Of a DNA stretch of 64,000 nt, positions 1 through 11,338 are shown one piece after another. Within the stretch, counting starts at the first letter, position 1, and each line of letters starts with the position of its first letter. Position numbers and translations under genes: made by a program. The notes below the pieces were generated by a model. The model did not search any database and was not told the DNA's origin. It worked only from the letters and a program-made list of their open reading frames with translations. This DNA is from Celoporthe dispersa (taxonomy: Eukaryota > Ascomycota > Sordariomycetes > Diaporthales > Cryphonectriaceae): assembly GCA_016584495.1 (NCBI GenBank), contig WAID01000007.1, forward strand, positions 854,001-918,000, written 5' to 3'.

Positions 1-1948
1 CATAAACATTCTCTGCATCTTTCCCCAATCGAAGAACGAGATAAGGAAAACCCCCAGTCTGTCGGGTCTCGTCCTGTCCTGTGCCGTCATCGACGCCCGC
101 CCTCTGCGATAGGGGGGAGCCCGATGAGATCGCCCGGGCAGATCAATAAAATGGAGCTCTGGGGTTCGGCAGGACTGGGCCGTCAGTGGGAGTGGAGATG
201 CAAATTGAGGATGCTTGATTTGATTGATGTCCACAGACGTTACCGCCCCGCTGCGGCCATGAGAGCTCTCCCCAAAATCTAATTTTCTTCCATGGTACTA
301 TGGTCGCAGCAAACCAAGGCCACGGTGTGGGCTTCTGCTGCACAGGTGACGTAGGGAAAGGGGGTGCTGCCTCGCAAACAAGGAATTCGAATGCATAGTC
401 CAGATTTTTCCCATGTGAAGCCCAGCCTCGCTATATTAGCAGCGTTGTTATTACTATTCTGCCTCAGGTTCACCGGGAAACGAGGGTGTGCGAAACCGTA
501 TTCAGCCTGCCAGCCTCTCTTAGCCTTTTTTTTTTCTTCTTTCTTTTCTCTTTCCTCAGCAAGAAGTAGGCCCTACAGAGAGGCTAGTATTAGTGCTACA
601 GTAGGGCACGGGCTCTGGGGTTGAGTGTAACCCCCACTTCTTTTTTTTTTTCTCACTCTCTTTTTCTTTTCTTCCCTCTCTCTTTTTTTTCTCTCTCTTT
701 TTCTTTCATTCTCTTCTTGTCAGCTGGTGCTTGTTGAGAAAACTGGTGGCGGGCAGCGCTCAGTGGGGAGTTACAGTATAGTGAAGCTTGGCAAGTCTGG
801 GCCCCTCTACCATGGTACTGCAGTGGCTATACAATGTACCGTACCGCACTTTTGCCGTGTTCCAGGTACATAGTACTACTTGCAATAGTTATGTGCTGTA
901 TGTAGTGGGAGGGTCCCAAGGGCGTATTTTTGGGGTAGGGGGGCGATGTAGACAGGGATGACCCAACTTTCAGGGGAAGGCTGGGAATGTAAGGTGCAGC
1001 TGAAGAGGGAAGGATCACTTGCAATACCACCAGCGGCTCAGTCAATCTCCCCCCTCCAGACAACTCAACCAGTGCACTGTCAATCCTTCCGTGCTCTGTA
1101 GTCTAATTGTCTGTGCCTTTACTATCGCCAGTCACGACGTCCATCGTTCGTCTTTTTCTCTCTCTGTCGTCGAGAGGCTCACCTCGTGAACCGAGTCCCT
1201 CAACCGCGGCTGTCGTTGCTTCCTCGGTCGGCCGTGGCTGATCGTGCGCTCGCTAAAAGAAATCAAGTAACTGGTCCTGGCCCGGTCCTGGTCCTGGTCC
1301 CATCGTTTGTTCGCCGTCCATCCGTCCACCCGTCTACCATCTCCTCATTCTATTCCGACGCGGTCTAGGTCAAGAGATCGAGTCTTTTTGCACCTCATTT
1401 ACCCCTTGGCCTCATCCTGAGAAGGCAGGCTCGGTAAATCGGTATTCAGAGTCAAGCACCACTATCTGTGCGCAGCGGCGGCGGCTGTCAGCTCTGTCGG
1501 CCGAGTCGCAAAAGTCAAATCCAGCCCGCTCCTATTACTGCTGCTGCTGCTGCTGGGCAACACACCTCTCCCTGGGCCAGGAAGTGGAAGGCTGTGGCCC
1601 CCATCCTTGGCACACCATCAGTCAAGATCTGACGGCCCCCCGGAAAACCCCATCATTTGCCTGGCTTGTCTTCCATGCTCTTGCACCACCGCAACTGAGG
1701 AGAACGACCCGCCCGCAAGGGACATCACTGCAAATAAGAGAAGAAAAAAAGGCCGAGGCTGGGCTCCCAGTTGTCCTGTTACGGCCCTTTCAGTGGTTGT
1801 TGTTGCGACCTCGTGCCTGCATCATCCCTGGAGTGGTCAGAAGGGGGCTGGCTGCGTTTGCCGCATAAACCTAAACCACCACCTTGTTTTCCCAGAGTCC
1901 CACCTCTGGCGCCGCTACGAGCCCAGAGACCGACCATACACAACAACT
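1..1948. other. Upstream region of the chitin synthase gene, no gene seen
   Basis: No convincing coding exon. The stretch contains a pyrimidine-rich block at about 635-720 and CT/TC-rich tracts, as is usual for fungal promoter and 5'-UTR DNA. Short open frames here lack codon bias, signal peptides or family motifs. A CTG run lies at about 1538-1554. The right end (about 1580-1948) is probably the transcribed first, non-coding exon of the chitin synthase gene, inferred from the putative splice donor at 1949. Confidence 0.5.
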
Positions 1949-2267
1949 GTGAGTTTCTAGTCGCTTTGCTCTCTGCACAACATTGCCCCTCTTCAAACCT
2001 AGTCTCACTTCAGCACCACCGTGATCGTGAAGACTTCCATCTCGCGTCTCTCGTACTTCATTACACACATATTTGGCCTTCTTGAAAAATCCCCTCCCTC
2101 CCACACCCGACCGTACAAGAGATAATCTGTCTGCTTCCTCCCTGACGGTGAATCTCCCTTGATCCTGAGAGAGAGAGGGGGGAGAGAGGCGCACATCGTC
2201 CACTCGATATTGGCGCTACAAATGTCTTGGTCTCATGACAGCTAACGGTGAATTTCTTTTCTTCTAG
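1949..2267 (+). other. Putative 5'-UTR intron of the chitin synthase gene
   Basis: A strong acceptor (pyrimidine tract, then TTCTAG ending at 2267) stands only four bases before the ATG at 2272. A good branch site CTAAC lies at 2242-2246. The best matching donor upstream is GTGAGT at 1949-1954, giving a 319-nt intron. The acceptor and branch site are directly visible. The choice of donor is inference, and another upstream donor could be used. Confidence 0.5.
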
Positions 2268-2271
2268 GACC

Positions 2272-5200
2272 ATGTCTCTCCCTGAGAGGCCTGGTGGGAG
2301 GACCTCGTACGAGCAGCGCACTGTCTACCGTCAATCCACGCGCCGTAGCCGGCACCATGATGTTGAGGCCGGCGGCTCATACGCAGGTCGAGAAGAGACC
2401 CTCCATTCCCGTGCGACTTCTTCCGGCTCGTTCGCCACAACGGTACCAGCCCGCTCTAACGCAACAGCAGACGATGTGCCTCTGTCGCCAGACCTCGAGA
2501 GCGCCATGGACCAGCCCGTGTCCAGGAAGCGAAGTTTAATCAGGCCGGAGCGGAACAGGATAGGGAAGAACCACCCGAACTATCACTACCGCCAACATGC
2601 CGCCAAGATGCAGACCCTGCCCTCGCGCACTGGCACCGAGCCGGTATATGAGGATCTCGAAGGAACAACATACTTGAACACGTCGAATAGGGACGATGCT
2701 GTCTCAGACTCGATCGCTTCTAGGGACAAGAAGAGGAGTAGTGGTGACAGCGGCGGTGCCGACAAGGAGCGCCGTTCTAGGAGGAGAGCAAACAGCCGGA
2801 AGCACTCTGGGAAGATCTCGAAGAGGAAGGGCAAGAAGGAGACGGAGCAGATCCGGCCCCCGAGCTTCTGGGACATCTACTGCGCCATCCTTACCTTCTG
2901 GGCTCCCAATTTTATCTTGAAGTGCTTTGGAATCAGGTCGAAAGACCAGGCTCGGGCCTGGCGCGAGAAGATGGGCCTTCTGAGCATCATCGCGGGTATC
3001 ATGGCATGCGTTGGCTTCCTCACGTTCGGTTTTACTAGGACGGTCTGTGGGACGCCTTCGGAGCGTCTCCAGGTGAACCACGTCGACAGCGGATATATGA
3101 TCTTTTTCGGCCAGGCATACGATCTGTCGGGCTCTCACCATCCCGTGGCCGATGGCATACCGGCCGAGTCGGATGGAGATGGCGCCAACGTCCTCTATGA
3201 TCTTCCCGAGAAGCATGGTGGCCAAGATGGAAGCTTCTTGTTTCAGCAGGTCAACGGGAAGTGCAAGGGAATGATCACTCTGGCAGAAGGGTCGGATGTG
3301 CCGACAAATGACGACGGTGACCTGGCCTGGTACTTCCCGTGCAATACCTTCAACCAGGACGGGTCTACTTCGCCAAACCTCACAATCCCGTACTACCTCG
3401 GATATGCCTGCCATACCTCGAGCAAGGGCCGCACGGAGTTCTACGATCTCACGCCCTCCGCCGATGTCTACTTCACCTGGGACGACGTCGCAAACAAGTC
3501 TCGGAATCTCGTGGTTTACTCTGGAAGCGTGCTGGATCTGAACCTCCTCAAGTGGTTCAACACGTCCCAAGTCTCTGTCCCTAGCCACTGGAATGACCTT
3601 GCCGACAACACCACGTCTGCAAACAAGGCGATCCGAGGCCGCGACGCTACGCACACACTGTTGAAAGCTGGCGACAAGGCAACGGCAGAATGCCTCGAGC
3701 AGATCATCAAGGTTGGATCAGTCGACTCGGACTCAGTGGGCTGCATTGCTTCCAAGGTTGTCCTGTACCTCTCGCTCGTTCTTATCCTCTCGGTTGTCGT
3801 CGTGCGCTTCACCCTGGCCATATTGTTCCAATGGTTCATCAGCAGACGGTACGCGGCGTCCAAGACATCGCAGTCATCAGACAAGAGAAAGCGGAACCAG
3901 CAAATCGAGGATTGGTCCGAGGACATCTATCGGGCGCCAGCGCGTCTGCCTGGTGATGTCGGCAGCAGTGTTGCTGGTGCCTCTTCCGATCGAACAAGCA
4001 AGCGCGCTAGCACTTTCCTCCCCACGACCTCCCGGTTCTCGACCGTCTACGGCGTCGATAGAGGTTCCCGCAGACCGGCTATGCCCACGACCATGGCCAG
4101 CCAGAGCTCCGGTGCTGCCCTGCTTCATCCAAACTCCATGTATGGAGGAGTTAACAGCAGCCGGAACAGCCTGATGGCCTCCGACCCCTACGGCGCTCAG
4201 CCCAGCCCAGAGGGCCCTGGTCCGGCAGGTTTCATTCACGAGGCAGTCGTGCCACAGCCCCCTCAGACTGGATGCCATTTGGATTCCCCCTTGCGCATAC
4301 TCTCTTGCTCGTCACTGCCTACTCCGAGGGTGAGATGGGCATCCGGACGACCCTCGATTCCCTCGCCACGACCGATTACCCCAACAGTCACAAGTGTATC
4401 CTCGTTATTTGCGATGGTATCATTAAGGGCAAAGGCGAGGAGATGTCTACTCCCGACTACTGTCTGAGCATGATGAGGGATTTCACCATCTTGCCAGAAG
4501 AGGTTCAGCCGTTCTCATACGTCGCTGTTGCTTCCGGCTCCAAGCGACACAACATGGCCAAGATCTACTCTGGTTTCTACGATTTTGGTGCCAAGTCCCG
4601 GATCCCAGTGGACAAACAGCAACGGGTTCCTATGATGCTTGTTGTCAAGTGCGGTACGCCCGCAGAGGAGAACAAATCCAAGCCTGGAAACCGAGGCAAG
4701 CGTGACAGTCAAATCATCCTCATGTCCTTCCTCCAAAAGGTCATGTTCGACGAGCGCATGACTGAACTCGAGTACGAGATGTTCAATGGCCTGTGGAAGG
4801 TCACCGGGATATCGCCCGACTTCTACGAAATAGTATTGATGGTGGACGCCGATACGAAGGTCTTCCCTGACAGCCTGACGCACATGGTCTCCGCAATGGT
4901 CAAGGATCCTGAGATCATGGGTCTTTGCGGCGAGACCAAGATTGCGAACAAGCGTGACAGCTGGGTCACCGCTATCCAGGTTTTCGAATACTTCATCTCT
5001 CACCACCAGGCCAAGTCTTTCGAGTCGGTCTTTGGTGGTGTGACTTGTCTGCCGGGTTGTTTCTGCATGTACCGGATCAAGGCCCCGAAGGGAGGCAATA
5101 ACTACTGGGTCCCGATTCTCGCAAACCCGGACGTGGTGGAGCACTACTCGGAGAACGTGGTTGACACTCTGCACAAGAAGAATCTGCTCCTCCTCGGAGA

Positions 5201-5998
5201 AGATCGTTTCCTCACGACTCTGATGCTTCGGACATTCCCCAAGCGGAAGCAGGTGTTTGTCCCTCAAGCAGTCTGCAAGACGACGGTCCCAGACAAGTTC
5301 ATGGTTCTTCTCTCACAGCGCCGCCGCTGGATCAACTCGACGATTCACAACCTCATGGAGCTTGTCCTCGTGCGTGATCTCTGCGGCACCTTCTGTTTCA
5401 GCATGCAGTTTGTGGTGTTCATTGAGCTTATGGGGACCCTCGTTCTCCCGGCTGCCATTGCTTTTACGATCTATGTCGGTAAGTAACAATCACCCCTCGT
5501 GAATTGCCTGTGTCCGCCACCTCGAATCACACAGCTAACAATAGACCAGTCATATCCTCAATCATCGGACCAGTCCAAGTTATTCCCTTGGTATTGCTCG
5601 GTCTGATCCTGGGTCTGCCCGGCATTCTTGTGATCATCACAGCCCAATCGTGGACATACATAGTATGGATGCTCATTTACCTCTGCTCGCTGCCCATCTG
5701 GAACTTTGTCCTCCCCACGTACGCCTTCTGGAAGTTTGACGACTTTTCGTGGGGCGACACGCGCAAGACGGCTGGCGAGGTCAAGGGTGCTGGCCATGGT
5801 GAAGCAGAGGGAGAGTTTGACAGCAGCAAGATCACCATGAAGCGGTGGGCCGAGTTCGAGCGCGAACGTCGCAGCAAGAACGGCTACTTCCCTGGCCCCA
5901 ATGACGGTAACATACCGGGCAACACGAAGAGCGTTCTCTATTCGCCAGGCCCTTCGCCAGGTCTTCACTATCATGATGAGTACTACCCAGACGCATGA
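2272..5998 (+). CDS. chs4: Chitin synthase, class IV (yeast Chs3 type)
   Basis: Processive plasma-membrane glycosyltransferase that makes chitin from UDP-GlcNAc. The start at 2272 is chosen because an intron acceptor ends at 2267. The protein is about 1218 residues, the normal class IV size, with no myosin head. A basic, disordered N-terminus is followed by a membrane segment (about residues 236-256), a cytochrome b5-like luminal region starting near the CGTPSERLQ motif, and a second membrane segment (about 492-523). The GT2 catalytic core follows with LVTAYSEGE, the VDADTK motif, LPGCFCMYR, GEDRFLT (about 5194-5214) and the signature QRRRW at 5316-5330. A C-terminal cluster of membrane segments ends the protein. 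One intron is clear at 5479-5549 (GTAAGT...CCAG) and rejoins a split Val codon. Odd point: near 4257-4263 the frame changes by one missing base in a C run, with no room for an intron. This is probably an assembly error. Confidence 0.93.
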
Positions 5999-6842
5999 GA
6001 CAACTCAGTTATTCTTTGTTTTCTTGGGGAGGGAGGAAAATTGTACGAGGTGTTTTGCATTGCACCTCAAATGAAGGGCGGTTCATTCCAGCACAAAAGC
6101 GCTTCTGTATTCGCCCACTTCGTTTACGGCTCTATTAATACATGATGATGGTCGATGAAATGGCGACATGGGATGGCATAGCGGTATTCGGTCACACTCG
6201 AGCCTGCTTGAAGCCCAGCTCGGGCAGATCTCAAGACGTTCCTGAGCAGAAGAAACGATCATGAGGGCATGGCGCCAGAAGGAGCATGTCTTTTTTCTGT
6301 TTTTTTTTGGTCTTGATTCATCCTAGGCGGGCCGGCTTGCCTGCCTTGCCTTGTCTACCCGTATATATCTATAATGAAGACGAGGGAGAGCACCGGCCGG
6401 TATTGCTTGGCTTTCCTAAGTCCCTAGCATAGCAGAAGTAATTAACTTGATGGCAATTTTTGTTCATTTGGACACCGGATCTCCCTAGCTAGCCCAGGGG
6501 TCGTGACGAAACCTGTCATCGCGGATCTTTCCTTTACGCAAGAATTGAAGGGATAGAGGAGCTCGAGGCGGCTGGCGAGGAGACAGGCAACCTCAGATGG
6601 CCAGCTGACAGATGGACCAAGTACAAAGAACATCATTAATTACTCCAAACTCGAAAAATTCACGTAGGGACAGAGCCGTACCGATCTCCTCCCGTGAGGC
6701 CATCCCTGTTGGGCGACCCCGCAAAAGGGCCTGTTAGGTTCCACACAACCTCCAGAAAGTTATGTTGTTATAATAGGGAAAACACACCAAGGGTTTCGAG
6801 ACTAATCTATGGCGGATGGGTGGGTGACGAACGGAAATGATG

Positions 6843-6843
<1 letters not shown>

Positions 6844-6877
<34 letters not shown>
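6844..6877. repeat. (TG)n microsatellite
   Basis: About 17 uninterrupted TG units in intergenic DNA. Seen directly. A useful polymorphic marker but no function implied. Confidence 0.95.
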
Positions 6878-6879
<2 letters not shown>

Positions 6880-8877
6880 CGTGCGTATACGTAGTCCCCC
6901 ACGTTCCGTTGCTGAGATAAGTGGTGGTGATACCTAAGCGAGAGACCAAGGGTCAGGACATCCCATTACGGCTAATCAGGAAGCAGCTAAGATGGACGAG
7001 ACTATGGCAGACGTAGGTAGCATATAGCCTCATGGTCCAAGCGGTTCGAGGTGGGAAAAATCCACAGGAGCGAGCGGCCTGCGCCTGGGCTTGGGTGCTG
7101 TGAAGAGGTAGTTTGTACGAGATAAGGTCCGGGACAGGTCGTGCGACCAGGCGCTGTCATGCTGGGATTCCGCGGAAACTCTCTCGACTGGTCCCGTCAG
7201 CCCACTCGGTCTTCCACTCCGTGACAGGCCAACATCGAACCCTCTCCTGCTTTCCAGCCCGTCCTCACCAACATGTGTAGATTTCTGGGGCCCGGGGGAG
7301 AGGCCATGTCAAAGCTCACCTCTGGTGGCGACAGGCGGAGGTCCGGGACGCCTGTGGCTGATGACGAACGACAGGGGAGTGTATGAAGATGGAGGGAAGG
7401 GGGAGCTGTGATTCGGACAGAGTGCTCCATCACGGGGGTGGATGAGTGGGACGCCGGCTGAGAGGGCCGAGGCTGAGCAAGAGCAAGGCTGTTGGCACTT
7501 GAGAGGACATGTGACGTGAATGTGTGCGGTGCACAATAGCCTCAGAGCTCGGGCTGATTGAGGAATCTATCGACGGGCCAATATACGTGGCTGGAGCCTA
7601 TTCGAGCATAATTACATGTTGAGCTGGGCCAGGCCGGCGAATATGGACCCCCTTGAGATCCACGAGGACTGTCCCGGGAAATGCTGACAAGGACTACTCG
7701 CAATGTCACTAGAGATTGAGAGCTCGTAAAGTCACCCATGGTTGTGTAACGACATCCTAGATTCGGTGCTCATCAGCCAAAGAAGATCCAGGGGCTGCTC
7801 GATGTCCAATGCACTCCCACAGCACCACGATCAGCTTGCCTCTTCTGGCGACATCACGCAGGCCCTCTTCGGACCTCCACGTAATCCCCTTCTGGCCTGT
7901 GTGCAGGTTATATTGAGCCCGCTGAAGGCGGAAAAGGAGACCGGGCGACGAGCCCACGGGCGACAGGTCGATCTGACACGTCGACGTGGTGTGCTTCTGT
8001 CCTGCCGCGCGCAGAGGTCCGGATGCGAGGCGAAGTCTGCGGGTGCGCCCGGTCGAAAGGAGCTTGGGCCTATGAGAAACAGCAAATCAGTCCAGGTTGT
8101 TGGCGCATCGGTTCTGCAGGGTGCCCTTTTGGGAAGTGCTCTGGGGCAGGAGACGGGGGTTGGGAGGCGAGAAACAAGCAGCGAGGTGCAAATGACTGCA
8201 AGACCTTGTGCCTGTACCTTCCCCTCGTCCTTCACCAAAAGGCTAGCGATCTCTCTCTCTCTCTCTTTCTTTCCATCAAGGCTCGTAGGAACGAGTGTCG
8301 TACACCTGGTCTCGGAGAGATTCCGTCATGCCTGCGGAGGGCAGTCCCGCGAAGGATACTCGCTGCTCTTCTCCCCAGCCAGTGCGGCTTAACAAGTACA
8401 CGGGGAGAGGGGGAAAAAAGAAAGAGAAAAAGAAAAGAAGAAAAAAACGAGGTCGCAGTTCCCGACACCCATGTTTTCCAGGACCCGCCGCAGATCCATA
8501 GGTCGCTCATAGAAGCCAGCAGGTACAGCGTATGATTGGGCGCCGCCCTCTGGGGCAATAATGAAAGGTGTCTCGAGCTGGCACGCCGGAGATGCATCTA
8601 CATGTGAGCAGCCGACGCAGTCTTGTCAGGGGCGGTGAGGTGAATGGATGGGACCGATAAGCTGCAGGTCGTCCGGGGGGGATGGTCGTACAGAGGTAAA
8701 TAGAGGGTGTCAGAACAGGCGGCGAGCTTTTGCGCGTGACGGAGGGTGCGACGAGTTACACGATATCTGCTGGCGAAGGATGTGGGCCTGGCGGGCTGAG
8801 CCAAACAATGAGTGAGGGCTGGGGGCCGGGATCGGGTCGAGTTTCCCCCTACTCCGGCAGGCTCGAGTCTGGTCCTC

Positions 8878-8912
<35 letters not shown>

Positions 8913-8970
8913 GAGGGAGGGAGGAAGGGAGAGAGAGAGAGAAAGAGAGGGGGAGGGGGGAAGGGAGGGA
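8878..8970. repeat. Compound GT / GA / GGGA simple-sequence tract
   Basis: A GT run is followed at once by a GA run and then degenerate GGGA/GAAA repeats, giving a long purine-only strand. Seen directly. Purine:pyrimidine mirror tracts of this kind can form triplex DNA, but that is inference. Confidence 0.85.
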
Positions 8971-11338
8971 AGGGGAAAAAAAGAAAAAGGATCCCGCGGG
9001 GGTGAGCATTGTGAGAACCAAAATTTCCATTGATGTTTCTGTGTCTTGTGAGATCTGATGCGTCAGTTTTGCCCGTACGGTGTCGAGGCCGAATCCGGGG
9101 ACCGGTCAACAGCTGCTGAGCAGGTCTATGTGATAACATGATTCTTTTTTCTGTCTTTCTTTCTGTTCCTCTTTTTTTCCCACCTAAAAAAAAAAAAAAA
9201 GAATAAAGTAGGGGGGTAGGCCTGGTGGCTGTTGACGAGCAGTGAGTAGTTATGAATAGTTCTTGTCATGATAACCTACGAGAAAGACTATAGTACGTGG
9301 AGCCCTCACCCTCTTATCTCCTCGTCCCTAAACAGTCGCCGTCCTAAAAAGAGGCACAGCACATAGCTCGGAGGGACAGCCAGACACGAGCAGTGAGGAG
9401 ACGCCAGCGAAAAGGGCATCCGTACACACCATCCAAGATGCAGCAGCCTGGACGGTACATTGGGCCGTGGTGGCTGCAGCGAGAGACCAATTGGGTCGTT
9501 CGAAAGGTCCACCACCCTCCATCTTCCTGGGACCTGTCTCCGAGTCGGGCGCTTGGGTCAAGGCATACTTGATGACACCTTGGTATGTGAGATAAGTGTG
9601 GTGGGGTGGGGTGGAAAGCTTGGGTCGCTGGGGGAAGAGAGGGGGGGGCGCCAACCGGTCAGGTCTCACAAGTGAAGAATTTGTAACGCCAGGCGCGGCT
9701 GTCGACGAAGCTGGCTGCTGCTGCTACTGCAATTTAACGGATGACGGTAAGGAGGCGTAGAAAGGAGGCGTTGAACTGTTTTCAGTGAGGAGGTGCGGTG
9801 CTCCTGGTGCTATTGTGATCTACTACTGGTAGTGATGCCCCACAGCGGTTTAGTGCGGGATTTCGCCGGCTCCTCCAGAAGTGCGGAAGGGAGTACCCGG
9901 CCTGGCCTGGGCCTGGTCTCTCACACCCTGGCACCCTGCCCATGATCTGCTATGTACGCCAGAGTGCTATTCTCTGTAGTGCCACGCTCTGCCCTGGCGT
10001 GCCTGGCTGCTGCTGTAGGAGGGCCCCAAGAGGTCGCCGTCCAGGGCTCTACGGGAGACACCACAGGGGGGGGGGGGAGTGTTTGGTTCCAGAAGGTTTA
10101 GCTGCTAGGCGGGCACTGTTAAACATGCATGCTACACCTAAAGCCAACCACTAACAGGACTTCTCCGAGGCTGGTTTTAAGGTGTCACCTCCTCCTCCTC
10201 CTCCTCGTCGCCGGCCCCCCCCTCCTCTCCCCACACACACCCACCCACCCAAACCTAGATTCCCTCCTGCTCATCGCGGAATATCGCGCCAAACCTGAGC
10301 CGGTTGACGAGCACCTGACAGCTCCTGACGGCTGCAAAAAGAAAGAAAAAAAGATTCCCTCTGCTACCTCTGCTCGACCAAGGCTTGTTGGTCTAGGACC
10401 GGGCTACACATTTTTTGTGCGTGTCACACACACACACACTCTCTCTCTCTCTCTCCTCCCTGGGATCGATCTCTCTCTCAAGCCCATTTCCTCCTCCTCT
10501 GGTCTCTCTTTCCCAAAAGCAAGGAAATAAAAAGTGTTTCCCTCCCTCCCCCACCTGAACCTTGTCGGCTTGGATCGCAAGAGTCAATGCTCAGATCAGC
10601 CTCCGGAGGCCAGCGAAGCCCCCAAGTCTGCAAATTTCCCCGCGCTCAGGAACAAGTGAACAGACCAGACACCTGACTGGAGCCCAGCCCGCTGCGCATT
10701 CATAATCTCACCTCCTCAGCCCCGCGCACCATAAGTAACGGCTTGCACGATATCCCTCTTACCTCCCGATCCGGCACCACCCACCCATCCGGCAACCCCA
10801 GCCACCATCCTCACCCAGTCGAAGACGCCCTTTGTACCCTGCCATTGGAGCTGACCGCCATCCTTCAACCTGCTCCCTGACAGCGGCTGCGCTCCTCGAA
10901 GAAGAAGAAGAAGAAAAAGAGATCTCCCATTCTTTACACATAGTCGCTGCGACTCCCACTTCGTATACGTCAAGCGCCACCTTTGTTTGTCGACAGGAGC
11001 CCTAGACGAGGGTCCGGGGGCTTTAAGCGACCTTGGGCCGTCATCATCCCGGCCTCCCTCCGCATTTACCCCCCGGTCCGCTTTACTGCCCAACTCTGCA
11101 CCCAGAAGAAGAAAAAAAAGGCAGGTCGACTCGAGCGTACATAAAAAAAGAGAAAAAGTAAAGAAGAAAAGGAGAGAAAAAAACCACAAGAGAACAGAGA
11201 CCCGGTGCGACCAGTCGGGCAAGATATTGCAGGGGGCCCACGCGAGACGGAAGGATACGAACGGCCAGACCGACAAGCCCCCCCTCGTACCGTTTTCCCA
11301 CCACGATTGCGAATGCGCTCAGGCTGGCACGAGTCCCG

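Larger units (their letters stand above)
5999..11338. other. 5.3 kb gene-poor spacer between chitin synthase and WD40 gene
   Basis: No supportable gene. The longest open frame (about 7742-8392, +) runs through a CT microsatellite and shows no motif. Simple repeats are a TG run at 6844-6877, a GT run followed by GA/GGGA repeats at about 8878-8970, an A run near 9186-9200, a G run near 10067-10077 and a CA/CT block at about 10426-10485. The last 600 bases (10.7-11.3 kb) are rich in CT, CA and A runs and probably hold promoter and 5'-UTR of the WD40 gene. The first few hundred bases should contain the chitin synthase 3'-UTR. Confidence 0.5.

Noticed and set aside
2704..3654. 316-codon minus-strand frame over the chitin synthase gene
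   Set aside because: Antisense shadow of a conserved plus-strand gene with no motif of its own.
4225..4265. A very short intron to explain the chitin synthase frame change
   Set aside because: The only GT...AG pair spans under 25 bases, too short for a fungal intron, and removing it would delete conserved residues.
7035..7065. GGTTCGA motif considered as part of a tRNA gene
   Set aside because: The surrounding sequence does not fold into a cloverleaf and the B box is incomplete.
7742..8392. 216-codon open frame in the spacer after chitin synthase
   Set aside because: It crosses a CT microsatellite, has an irregular codon pattern, no domain or signal peptide, and the opposite strand is equally open. 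Not annotated as a gene.
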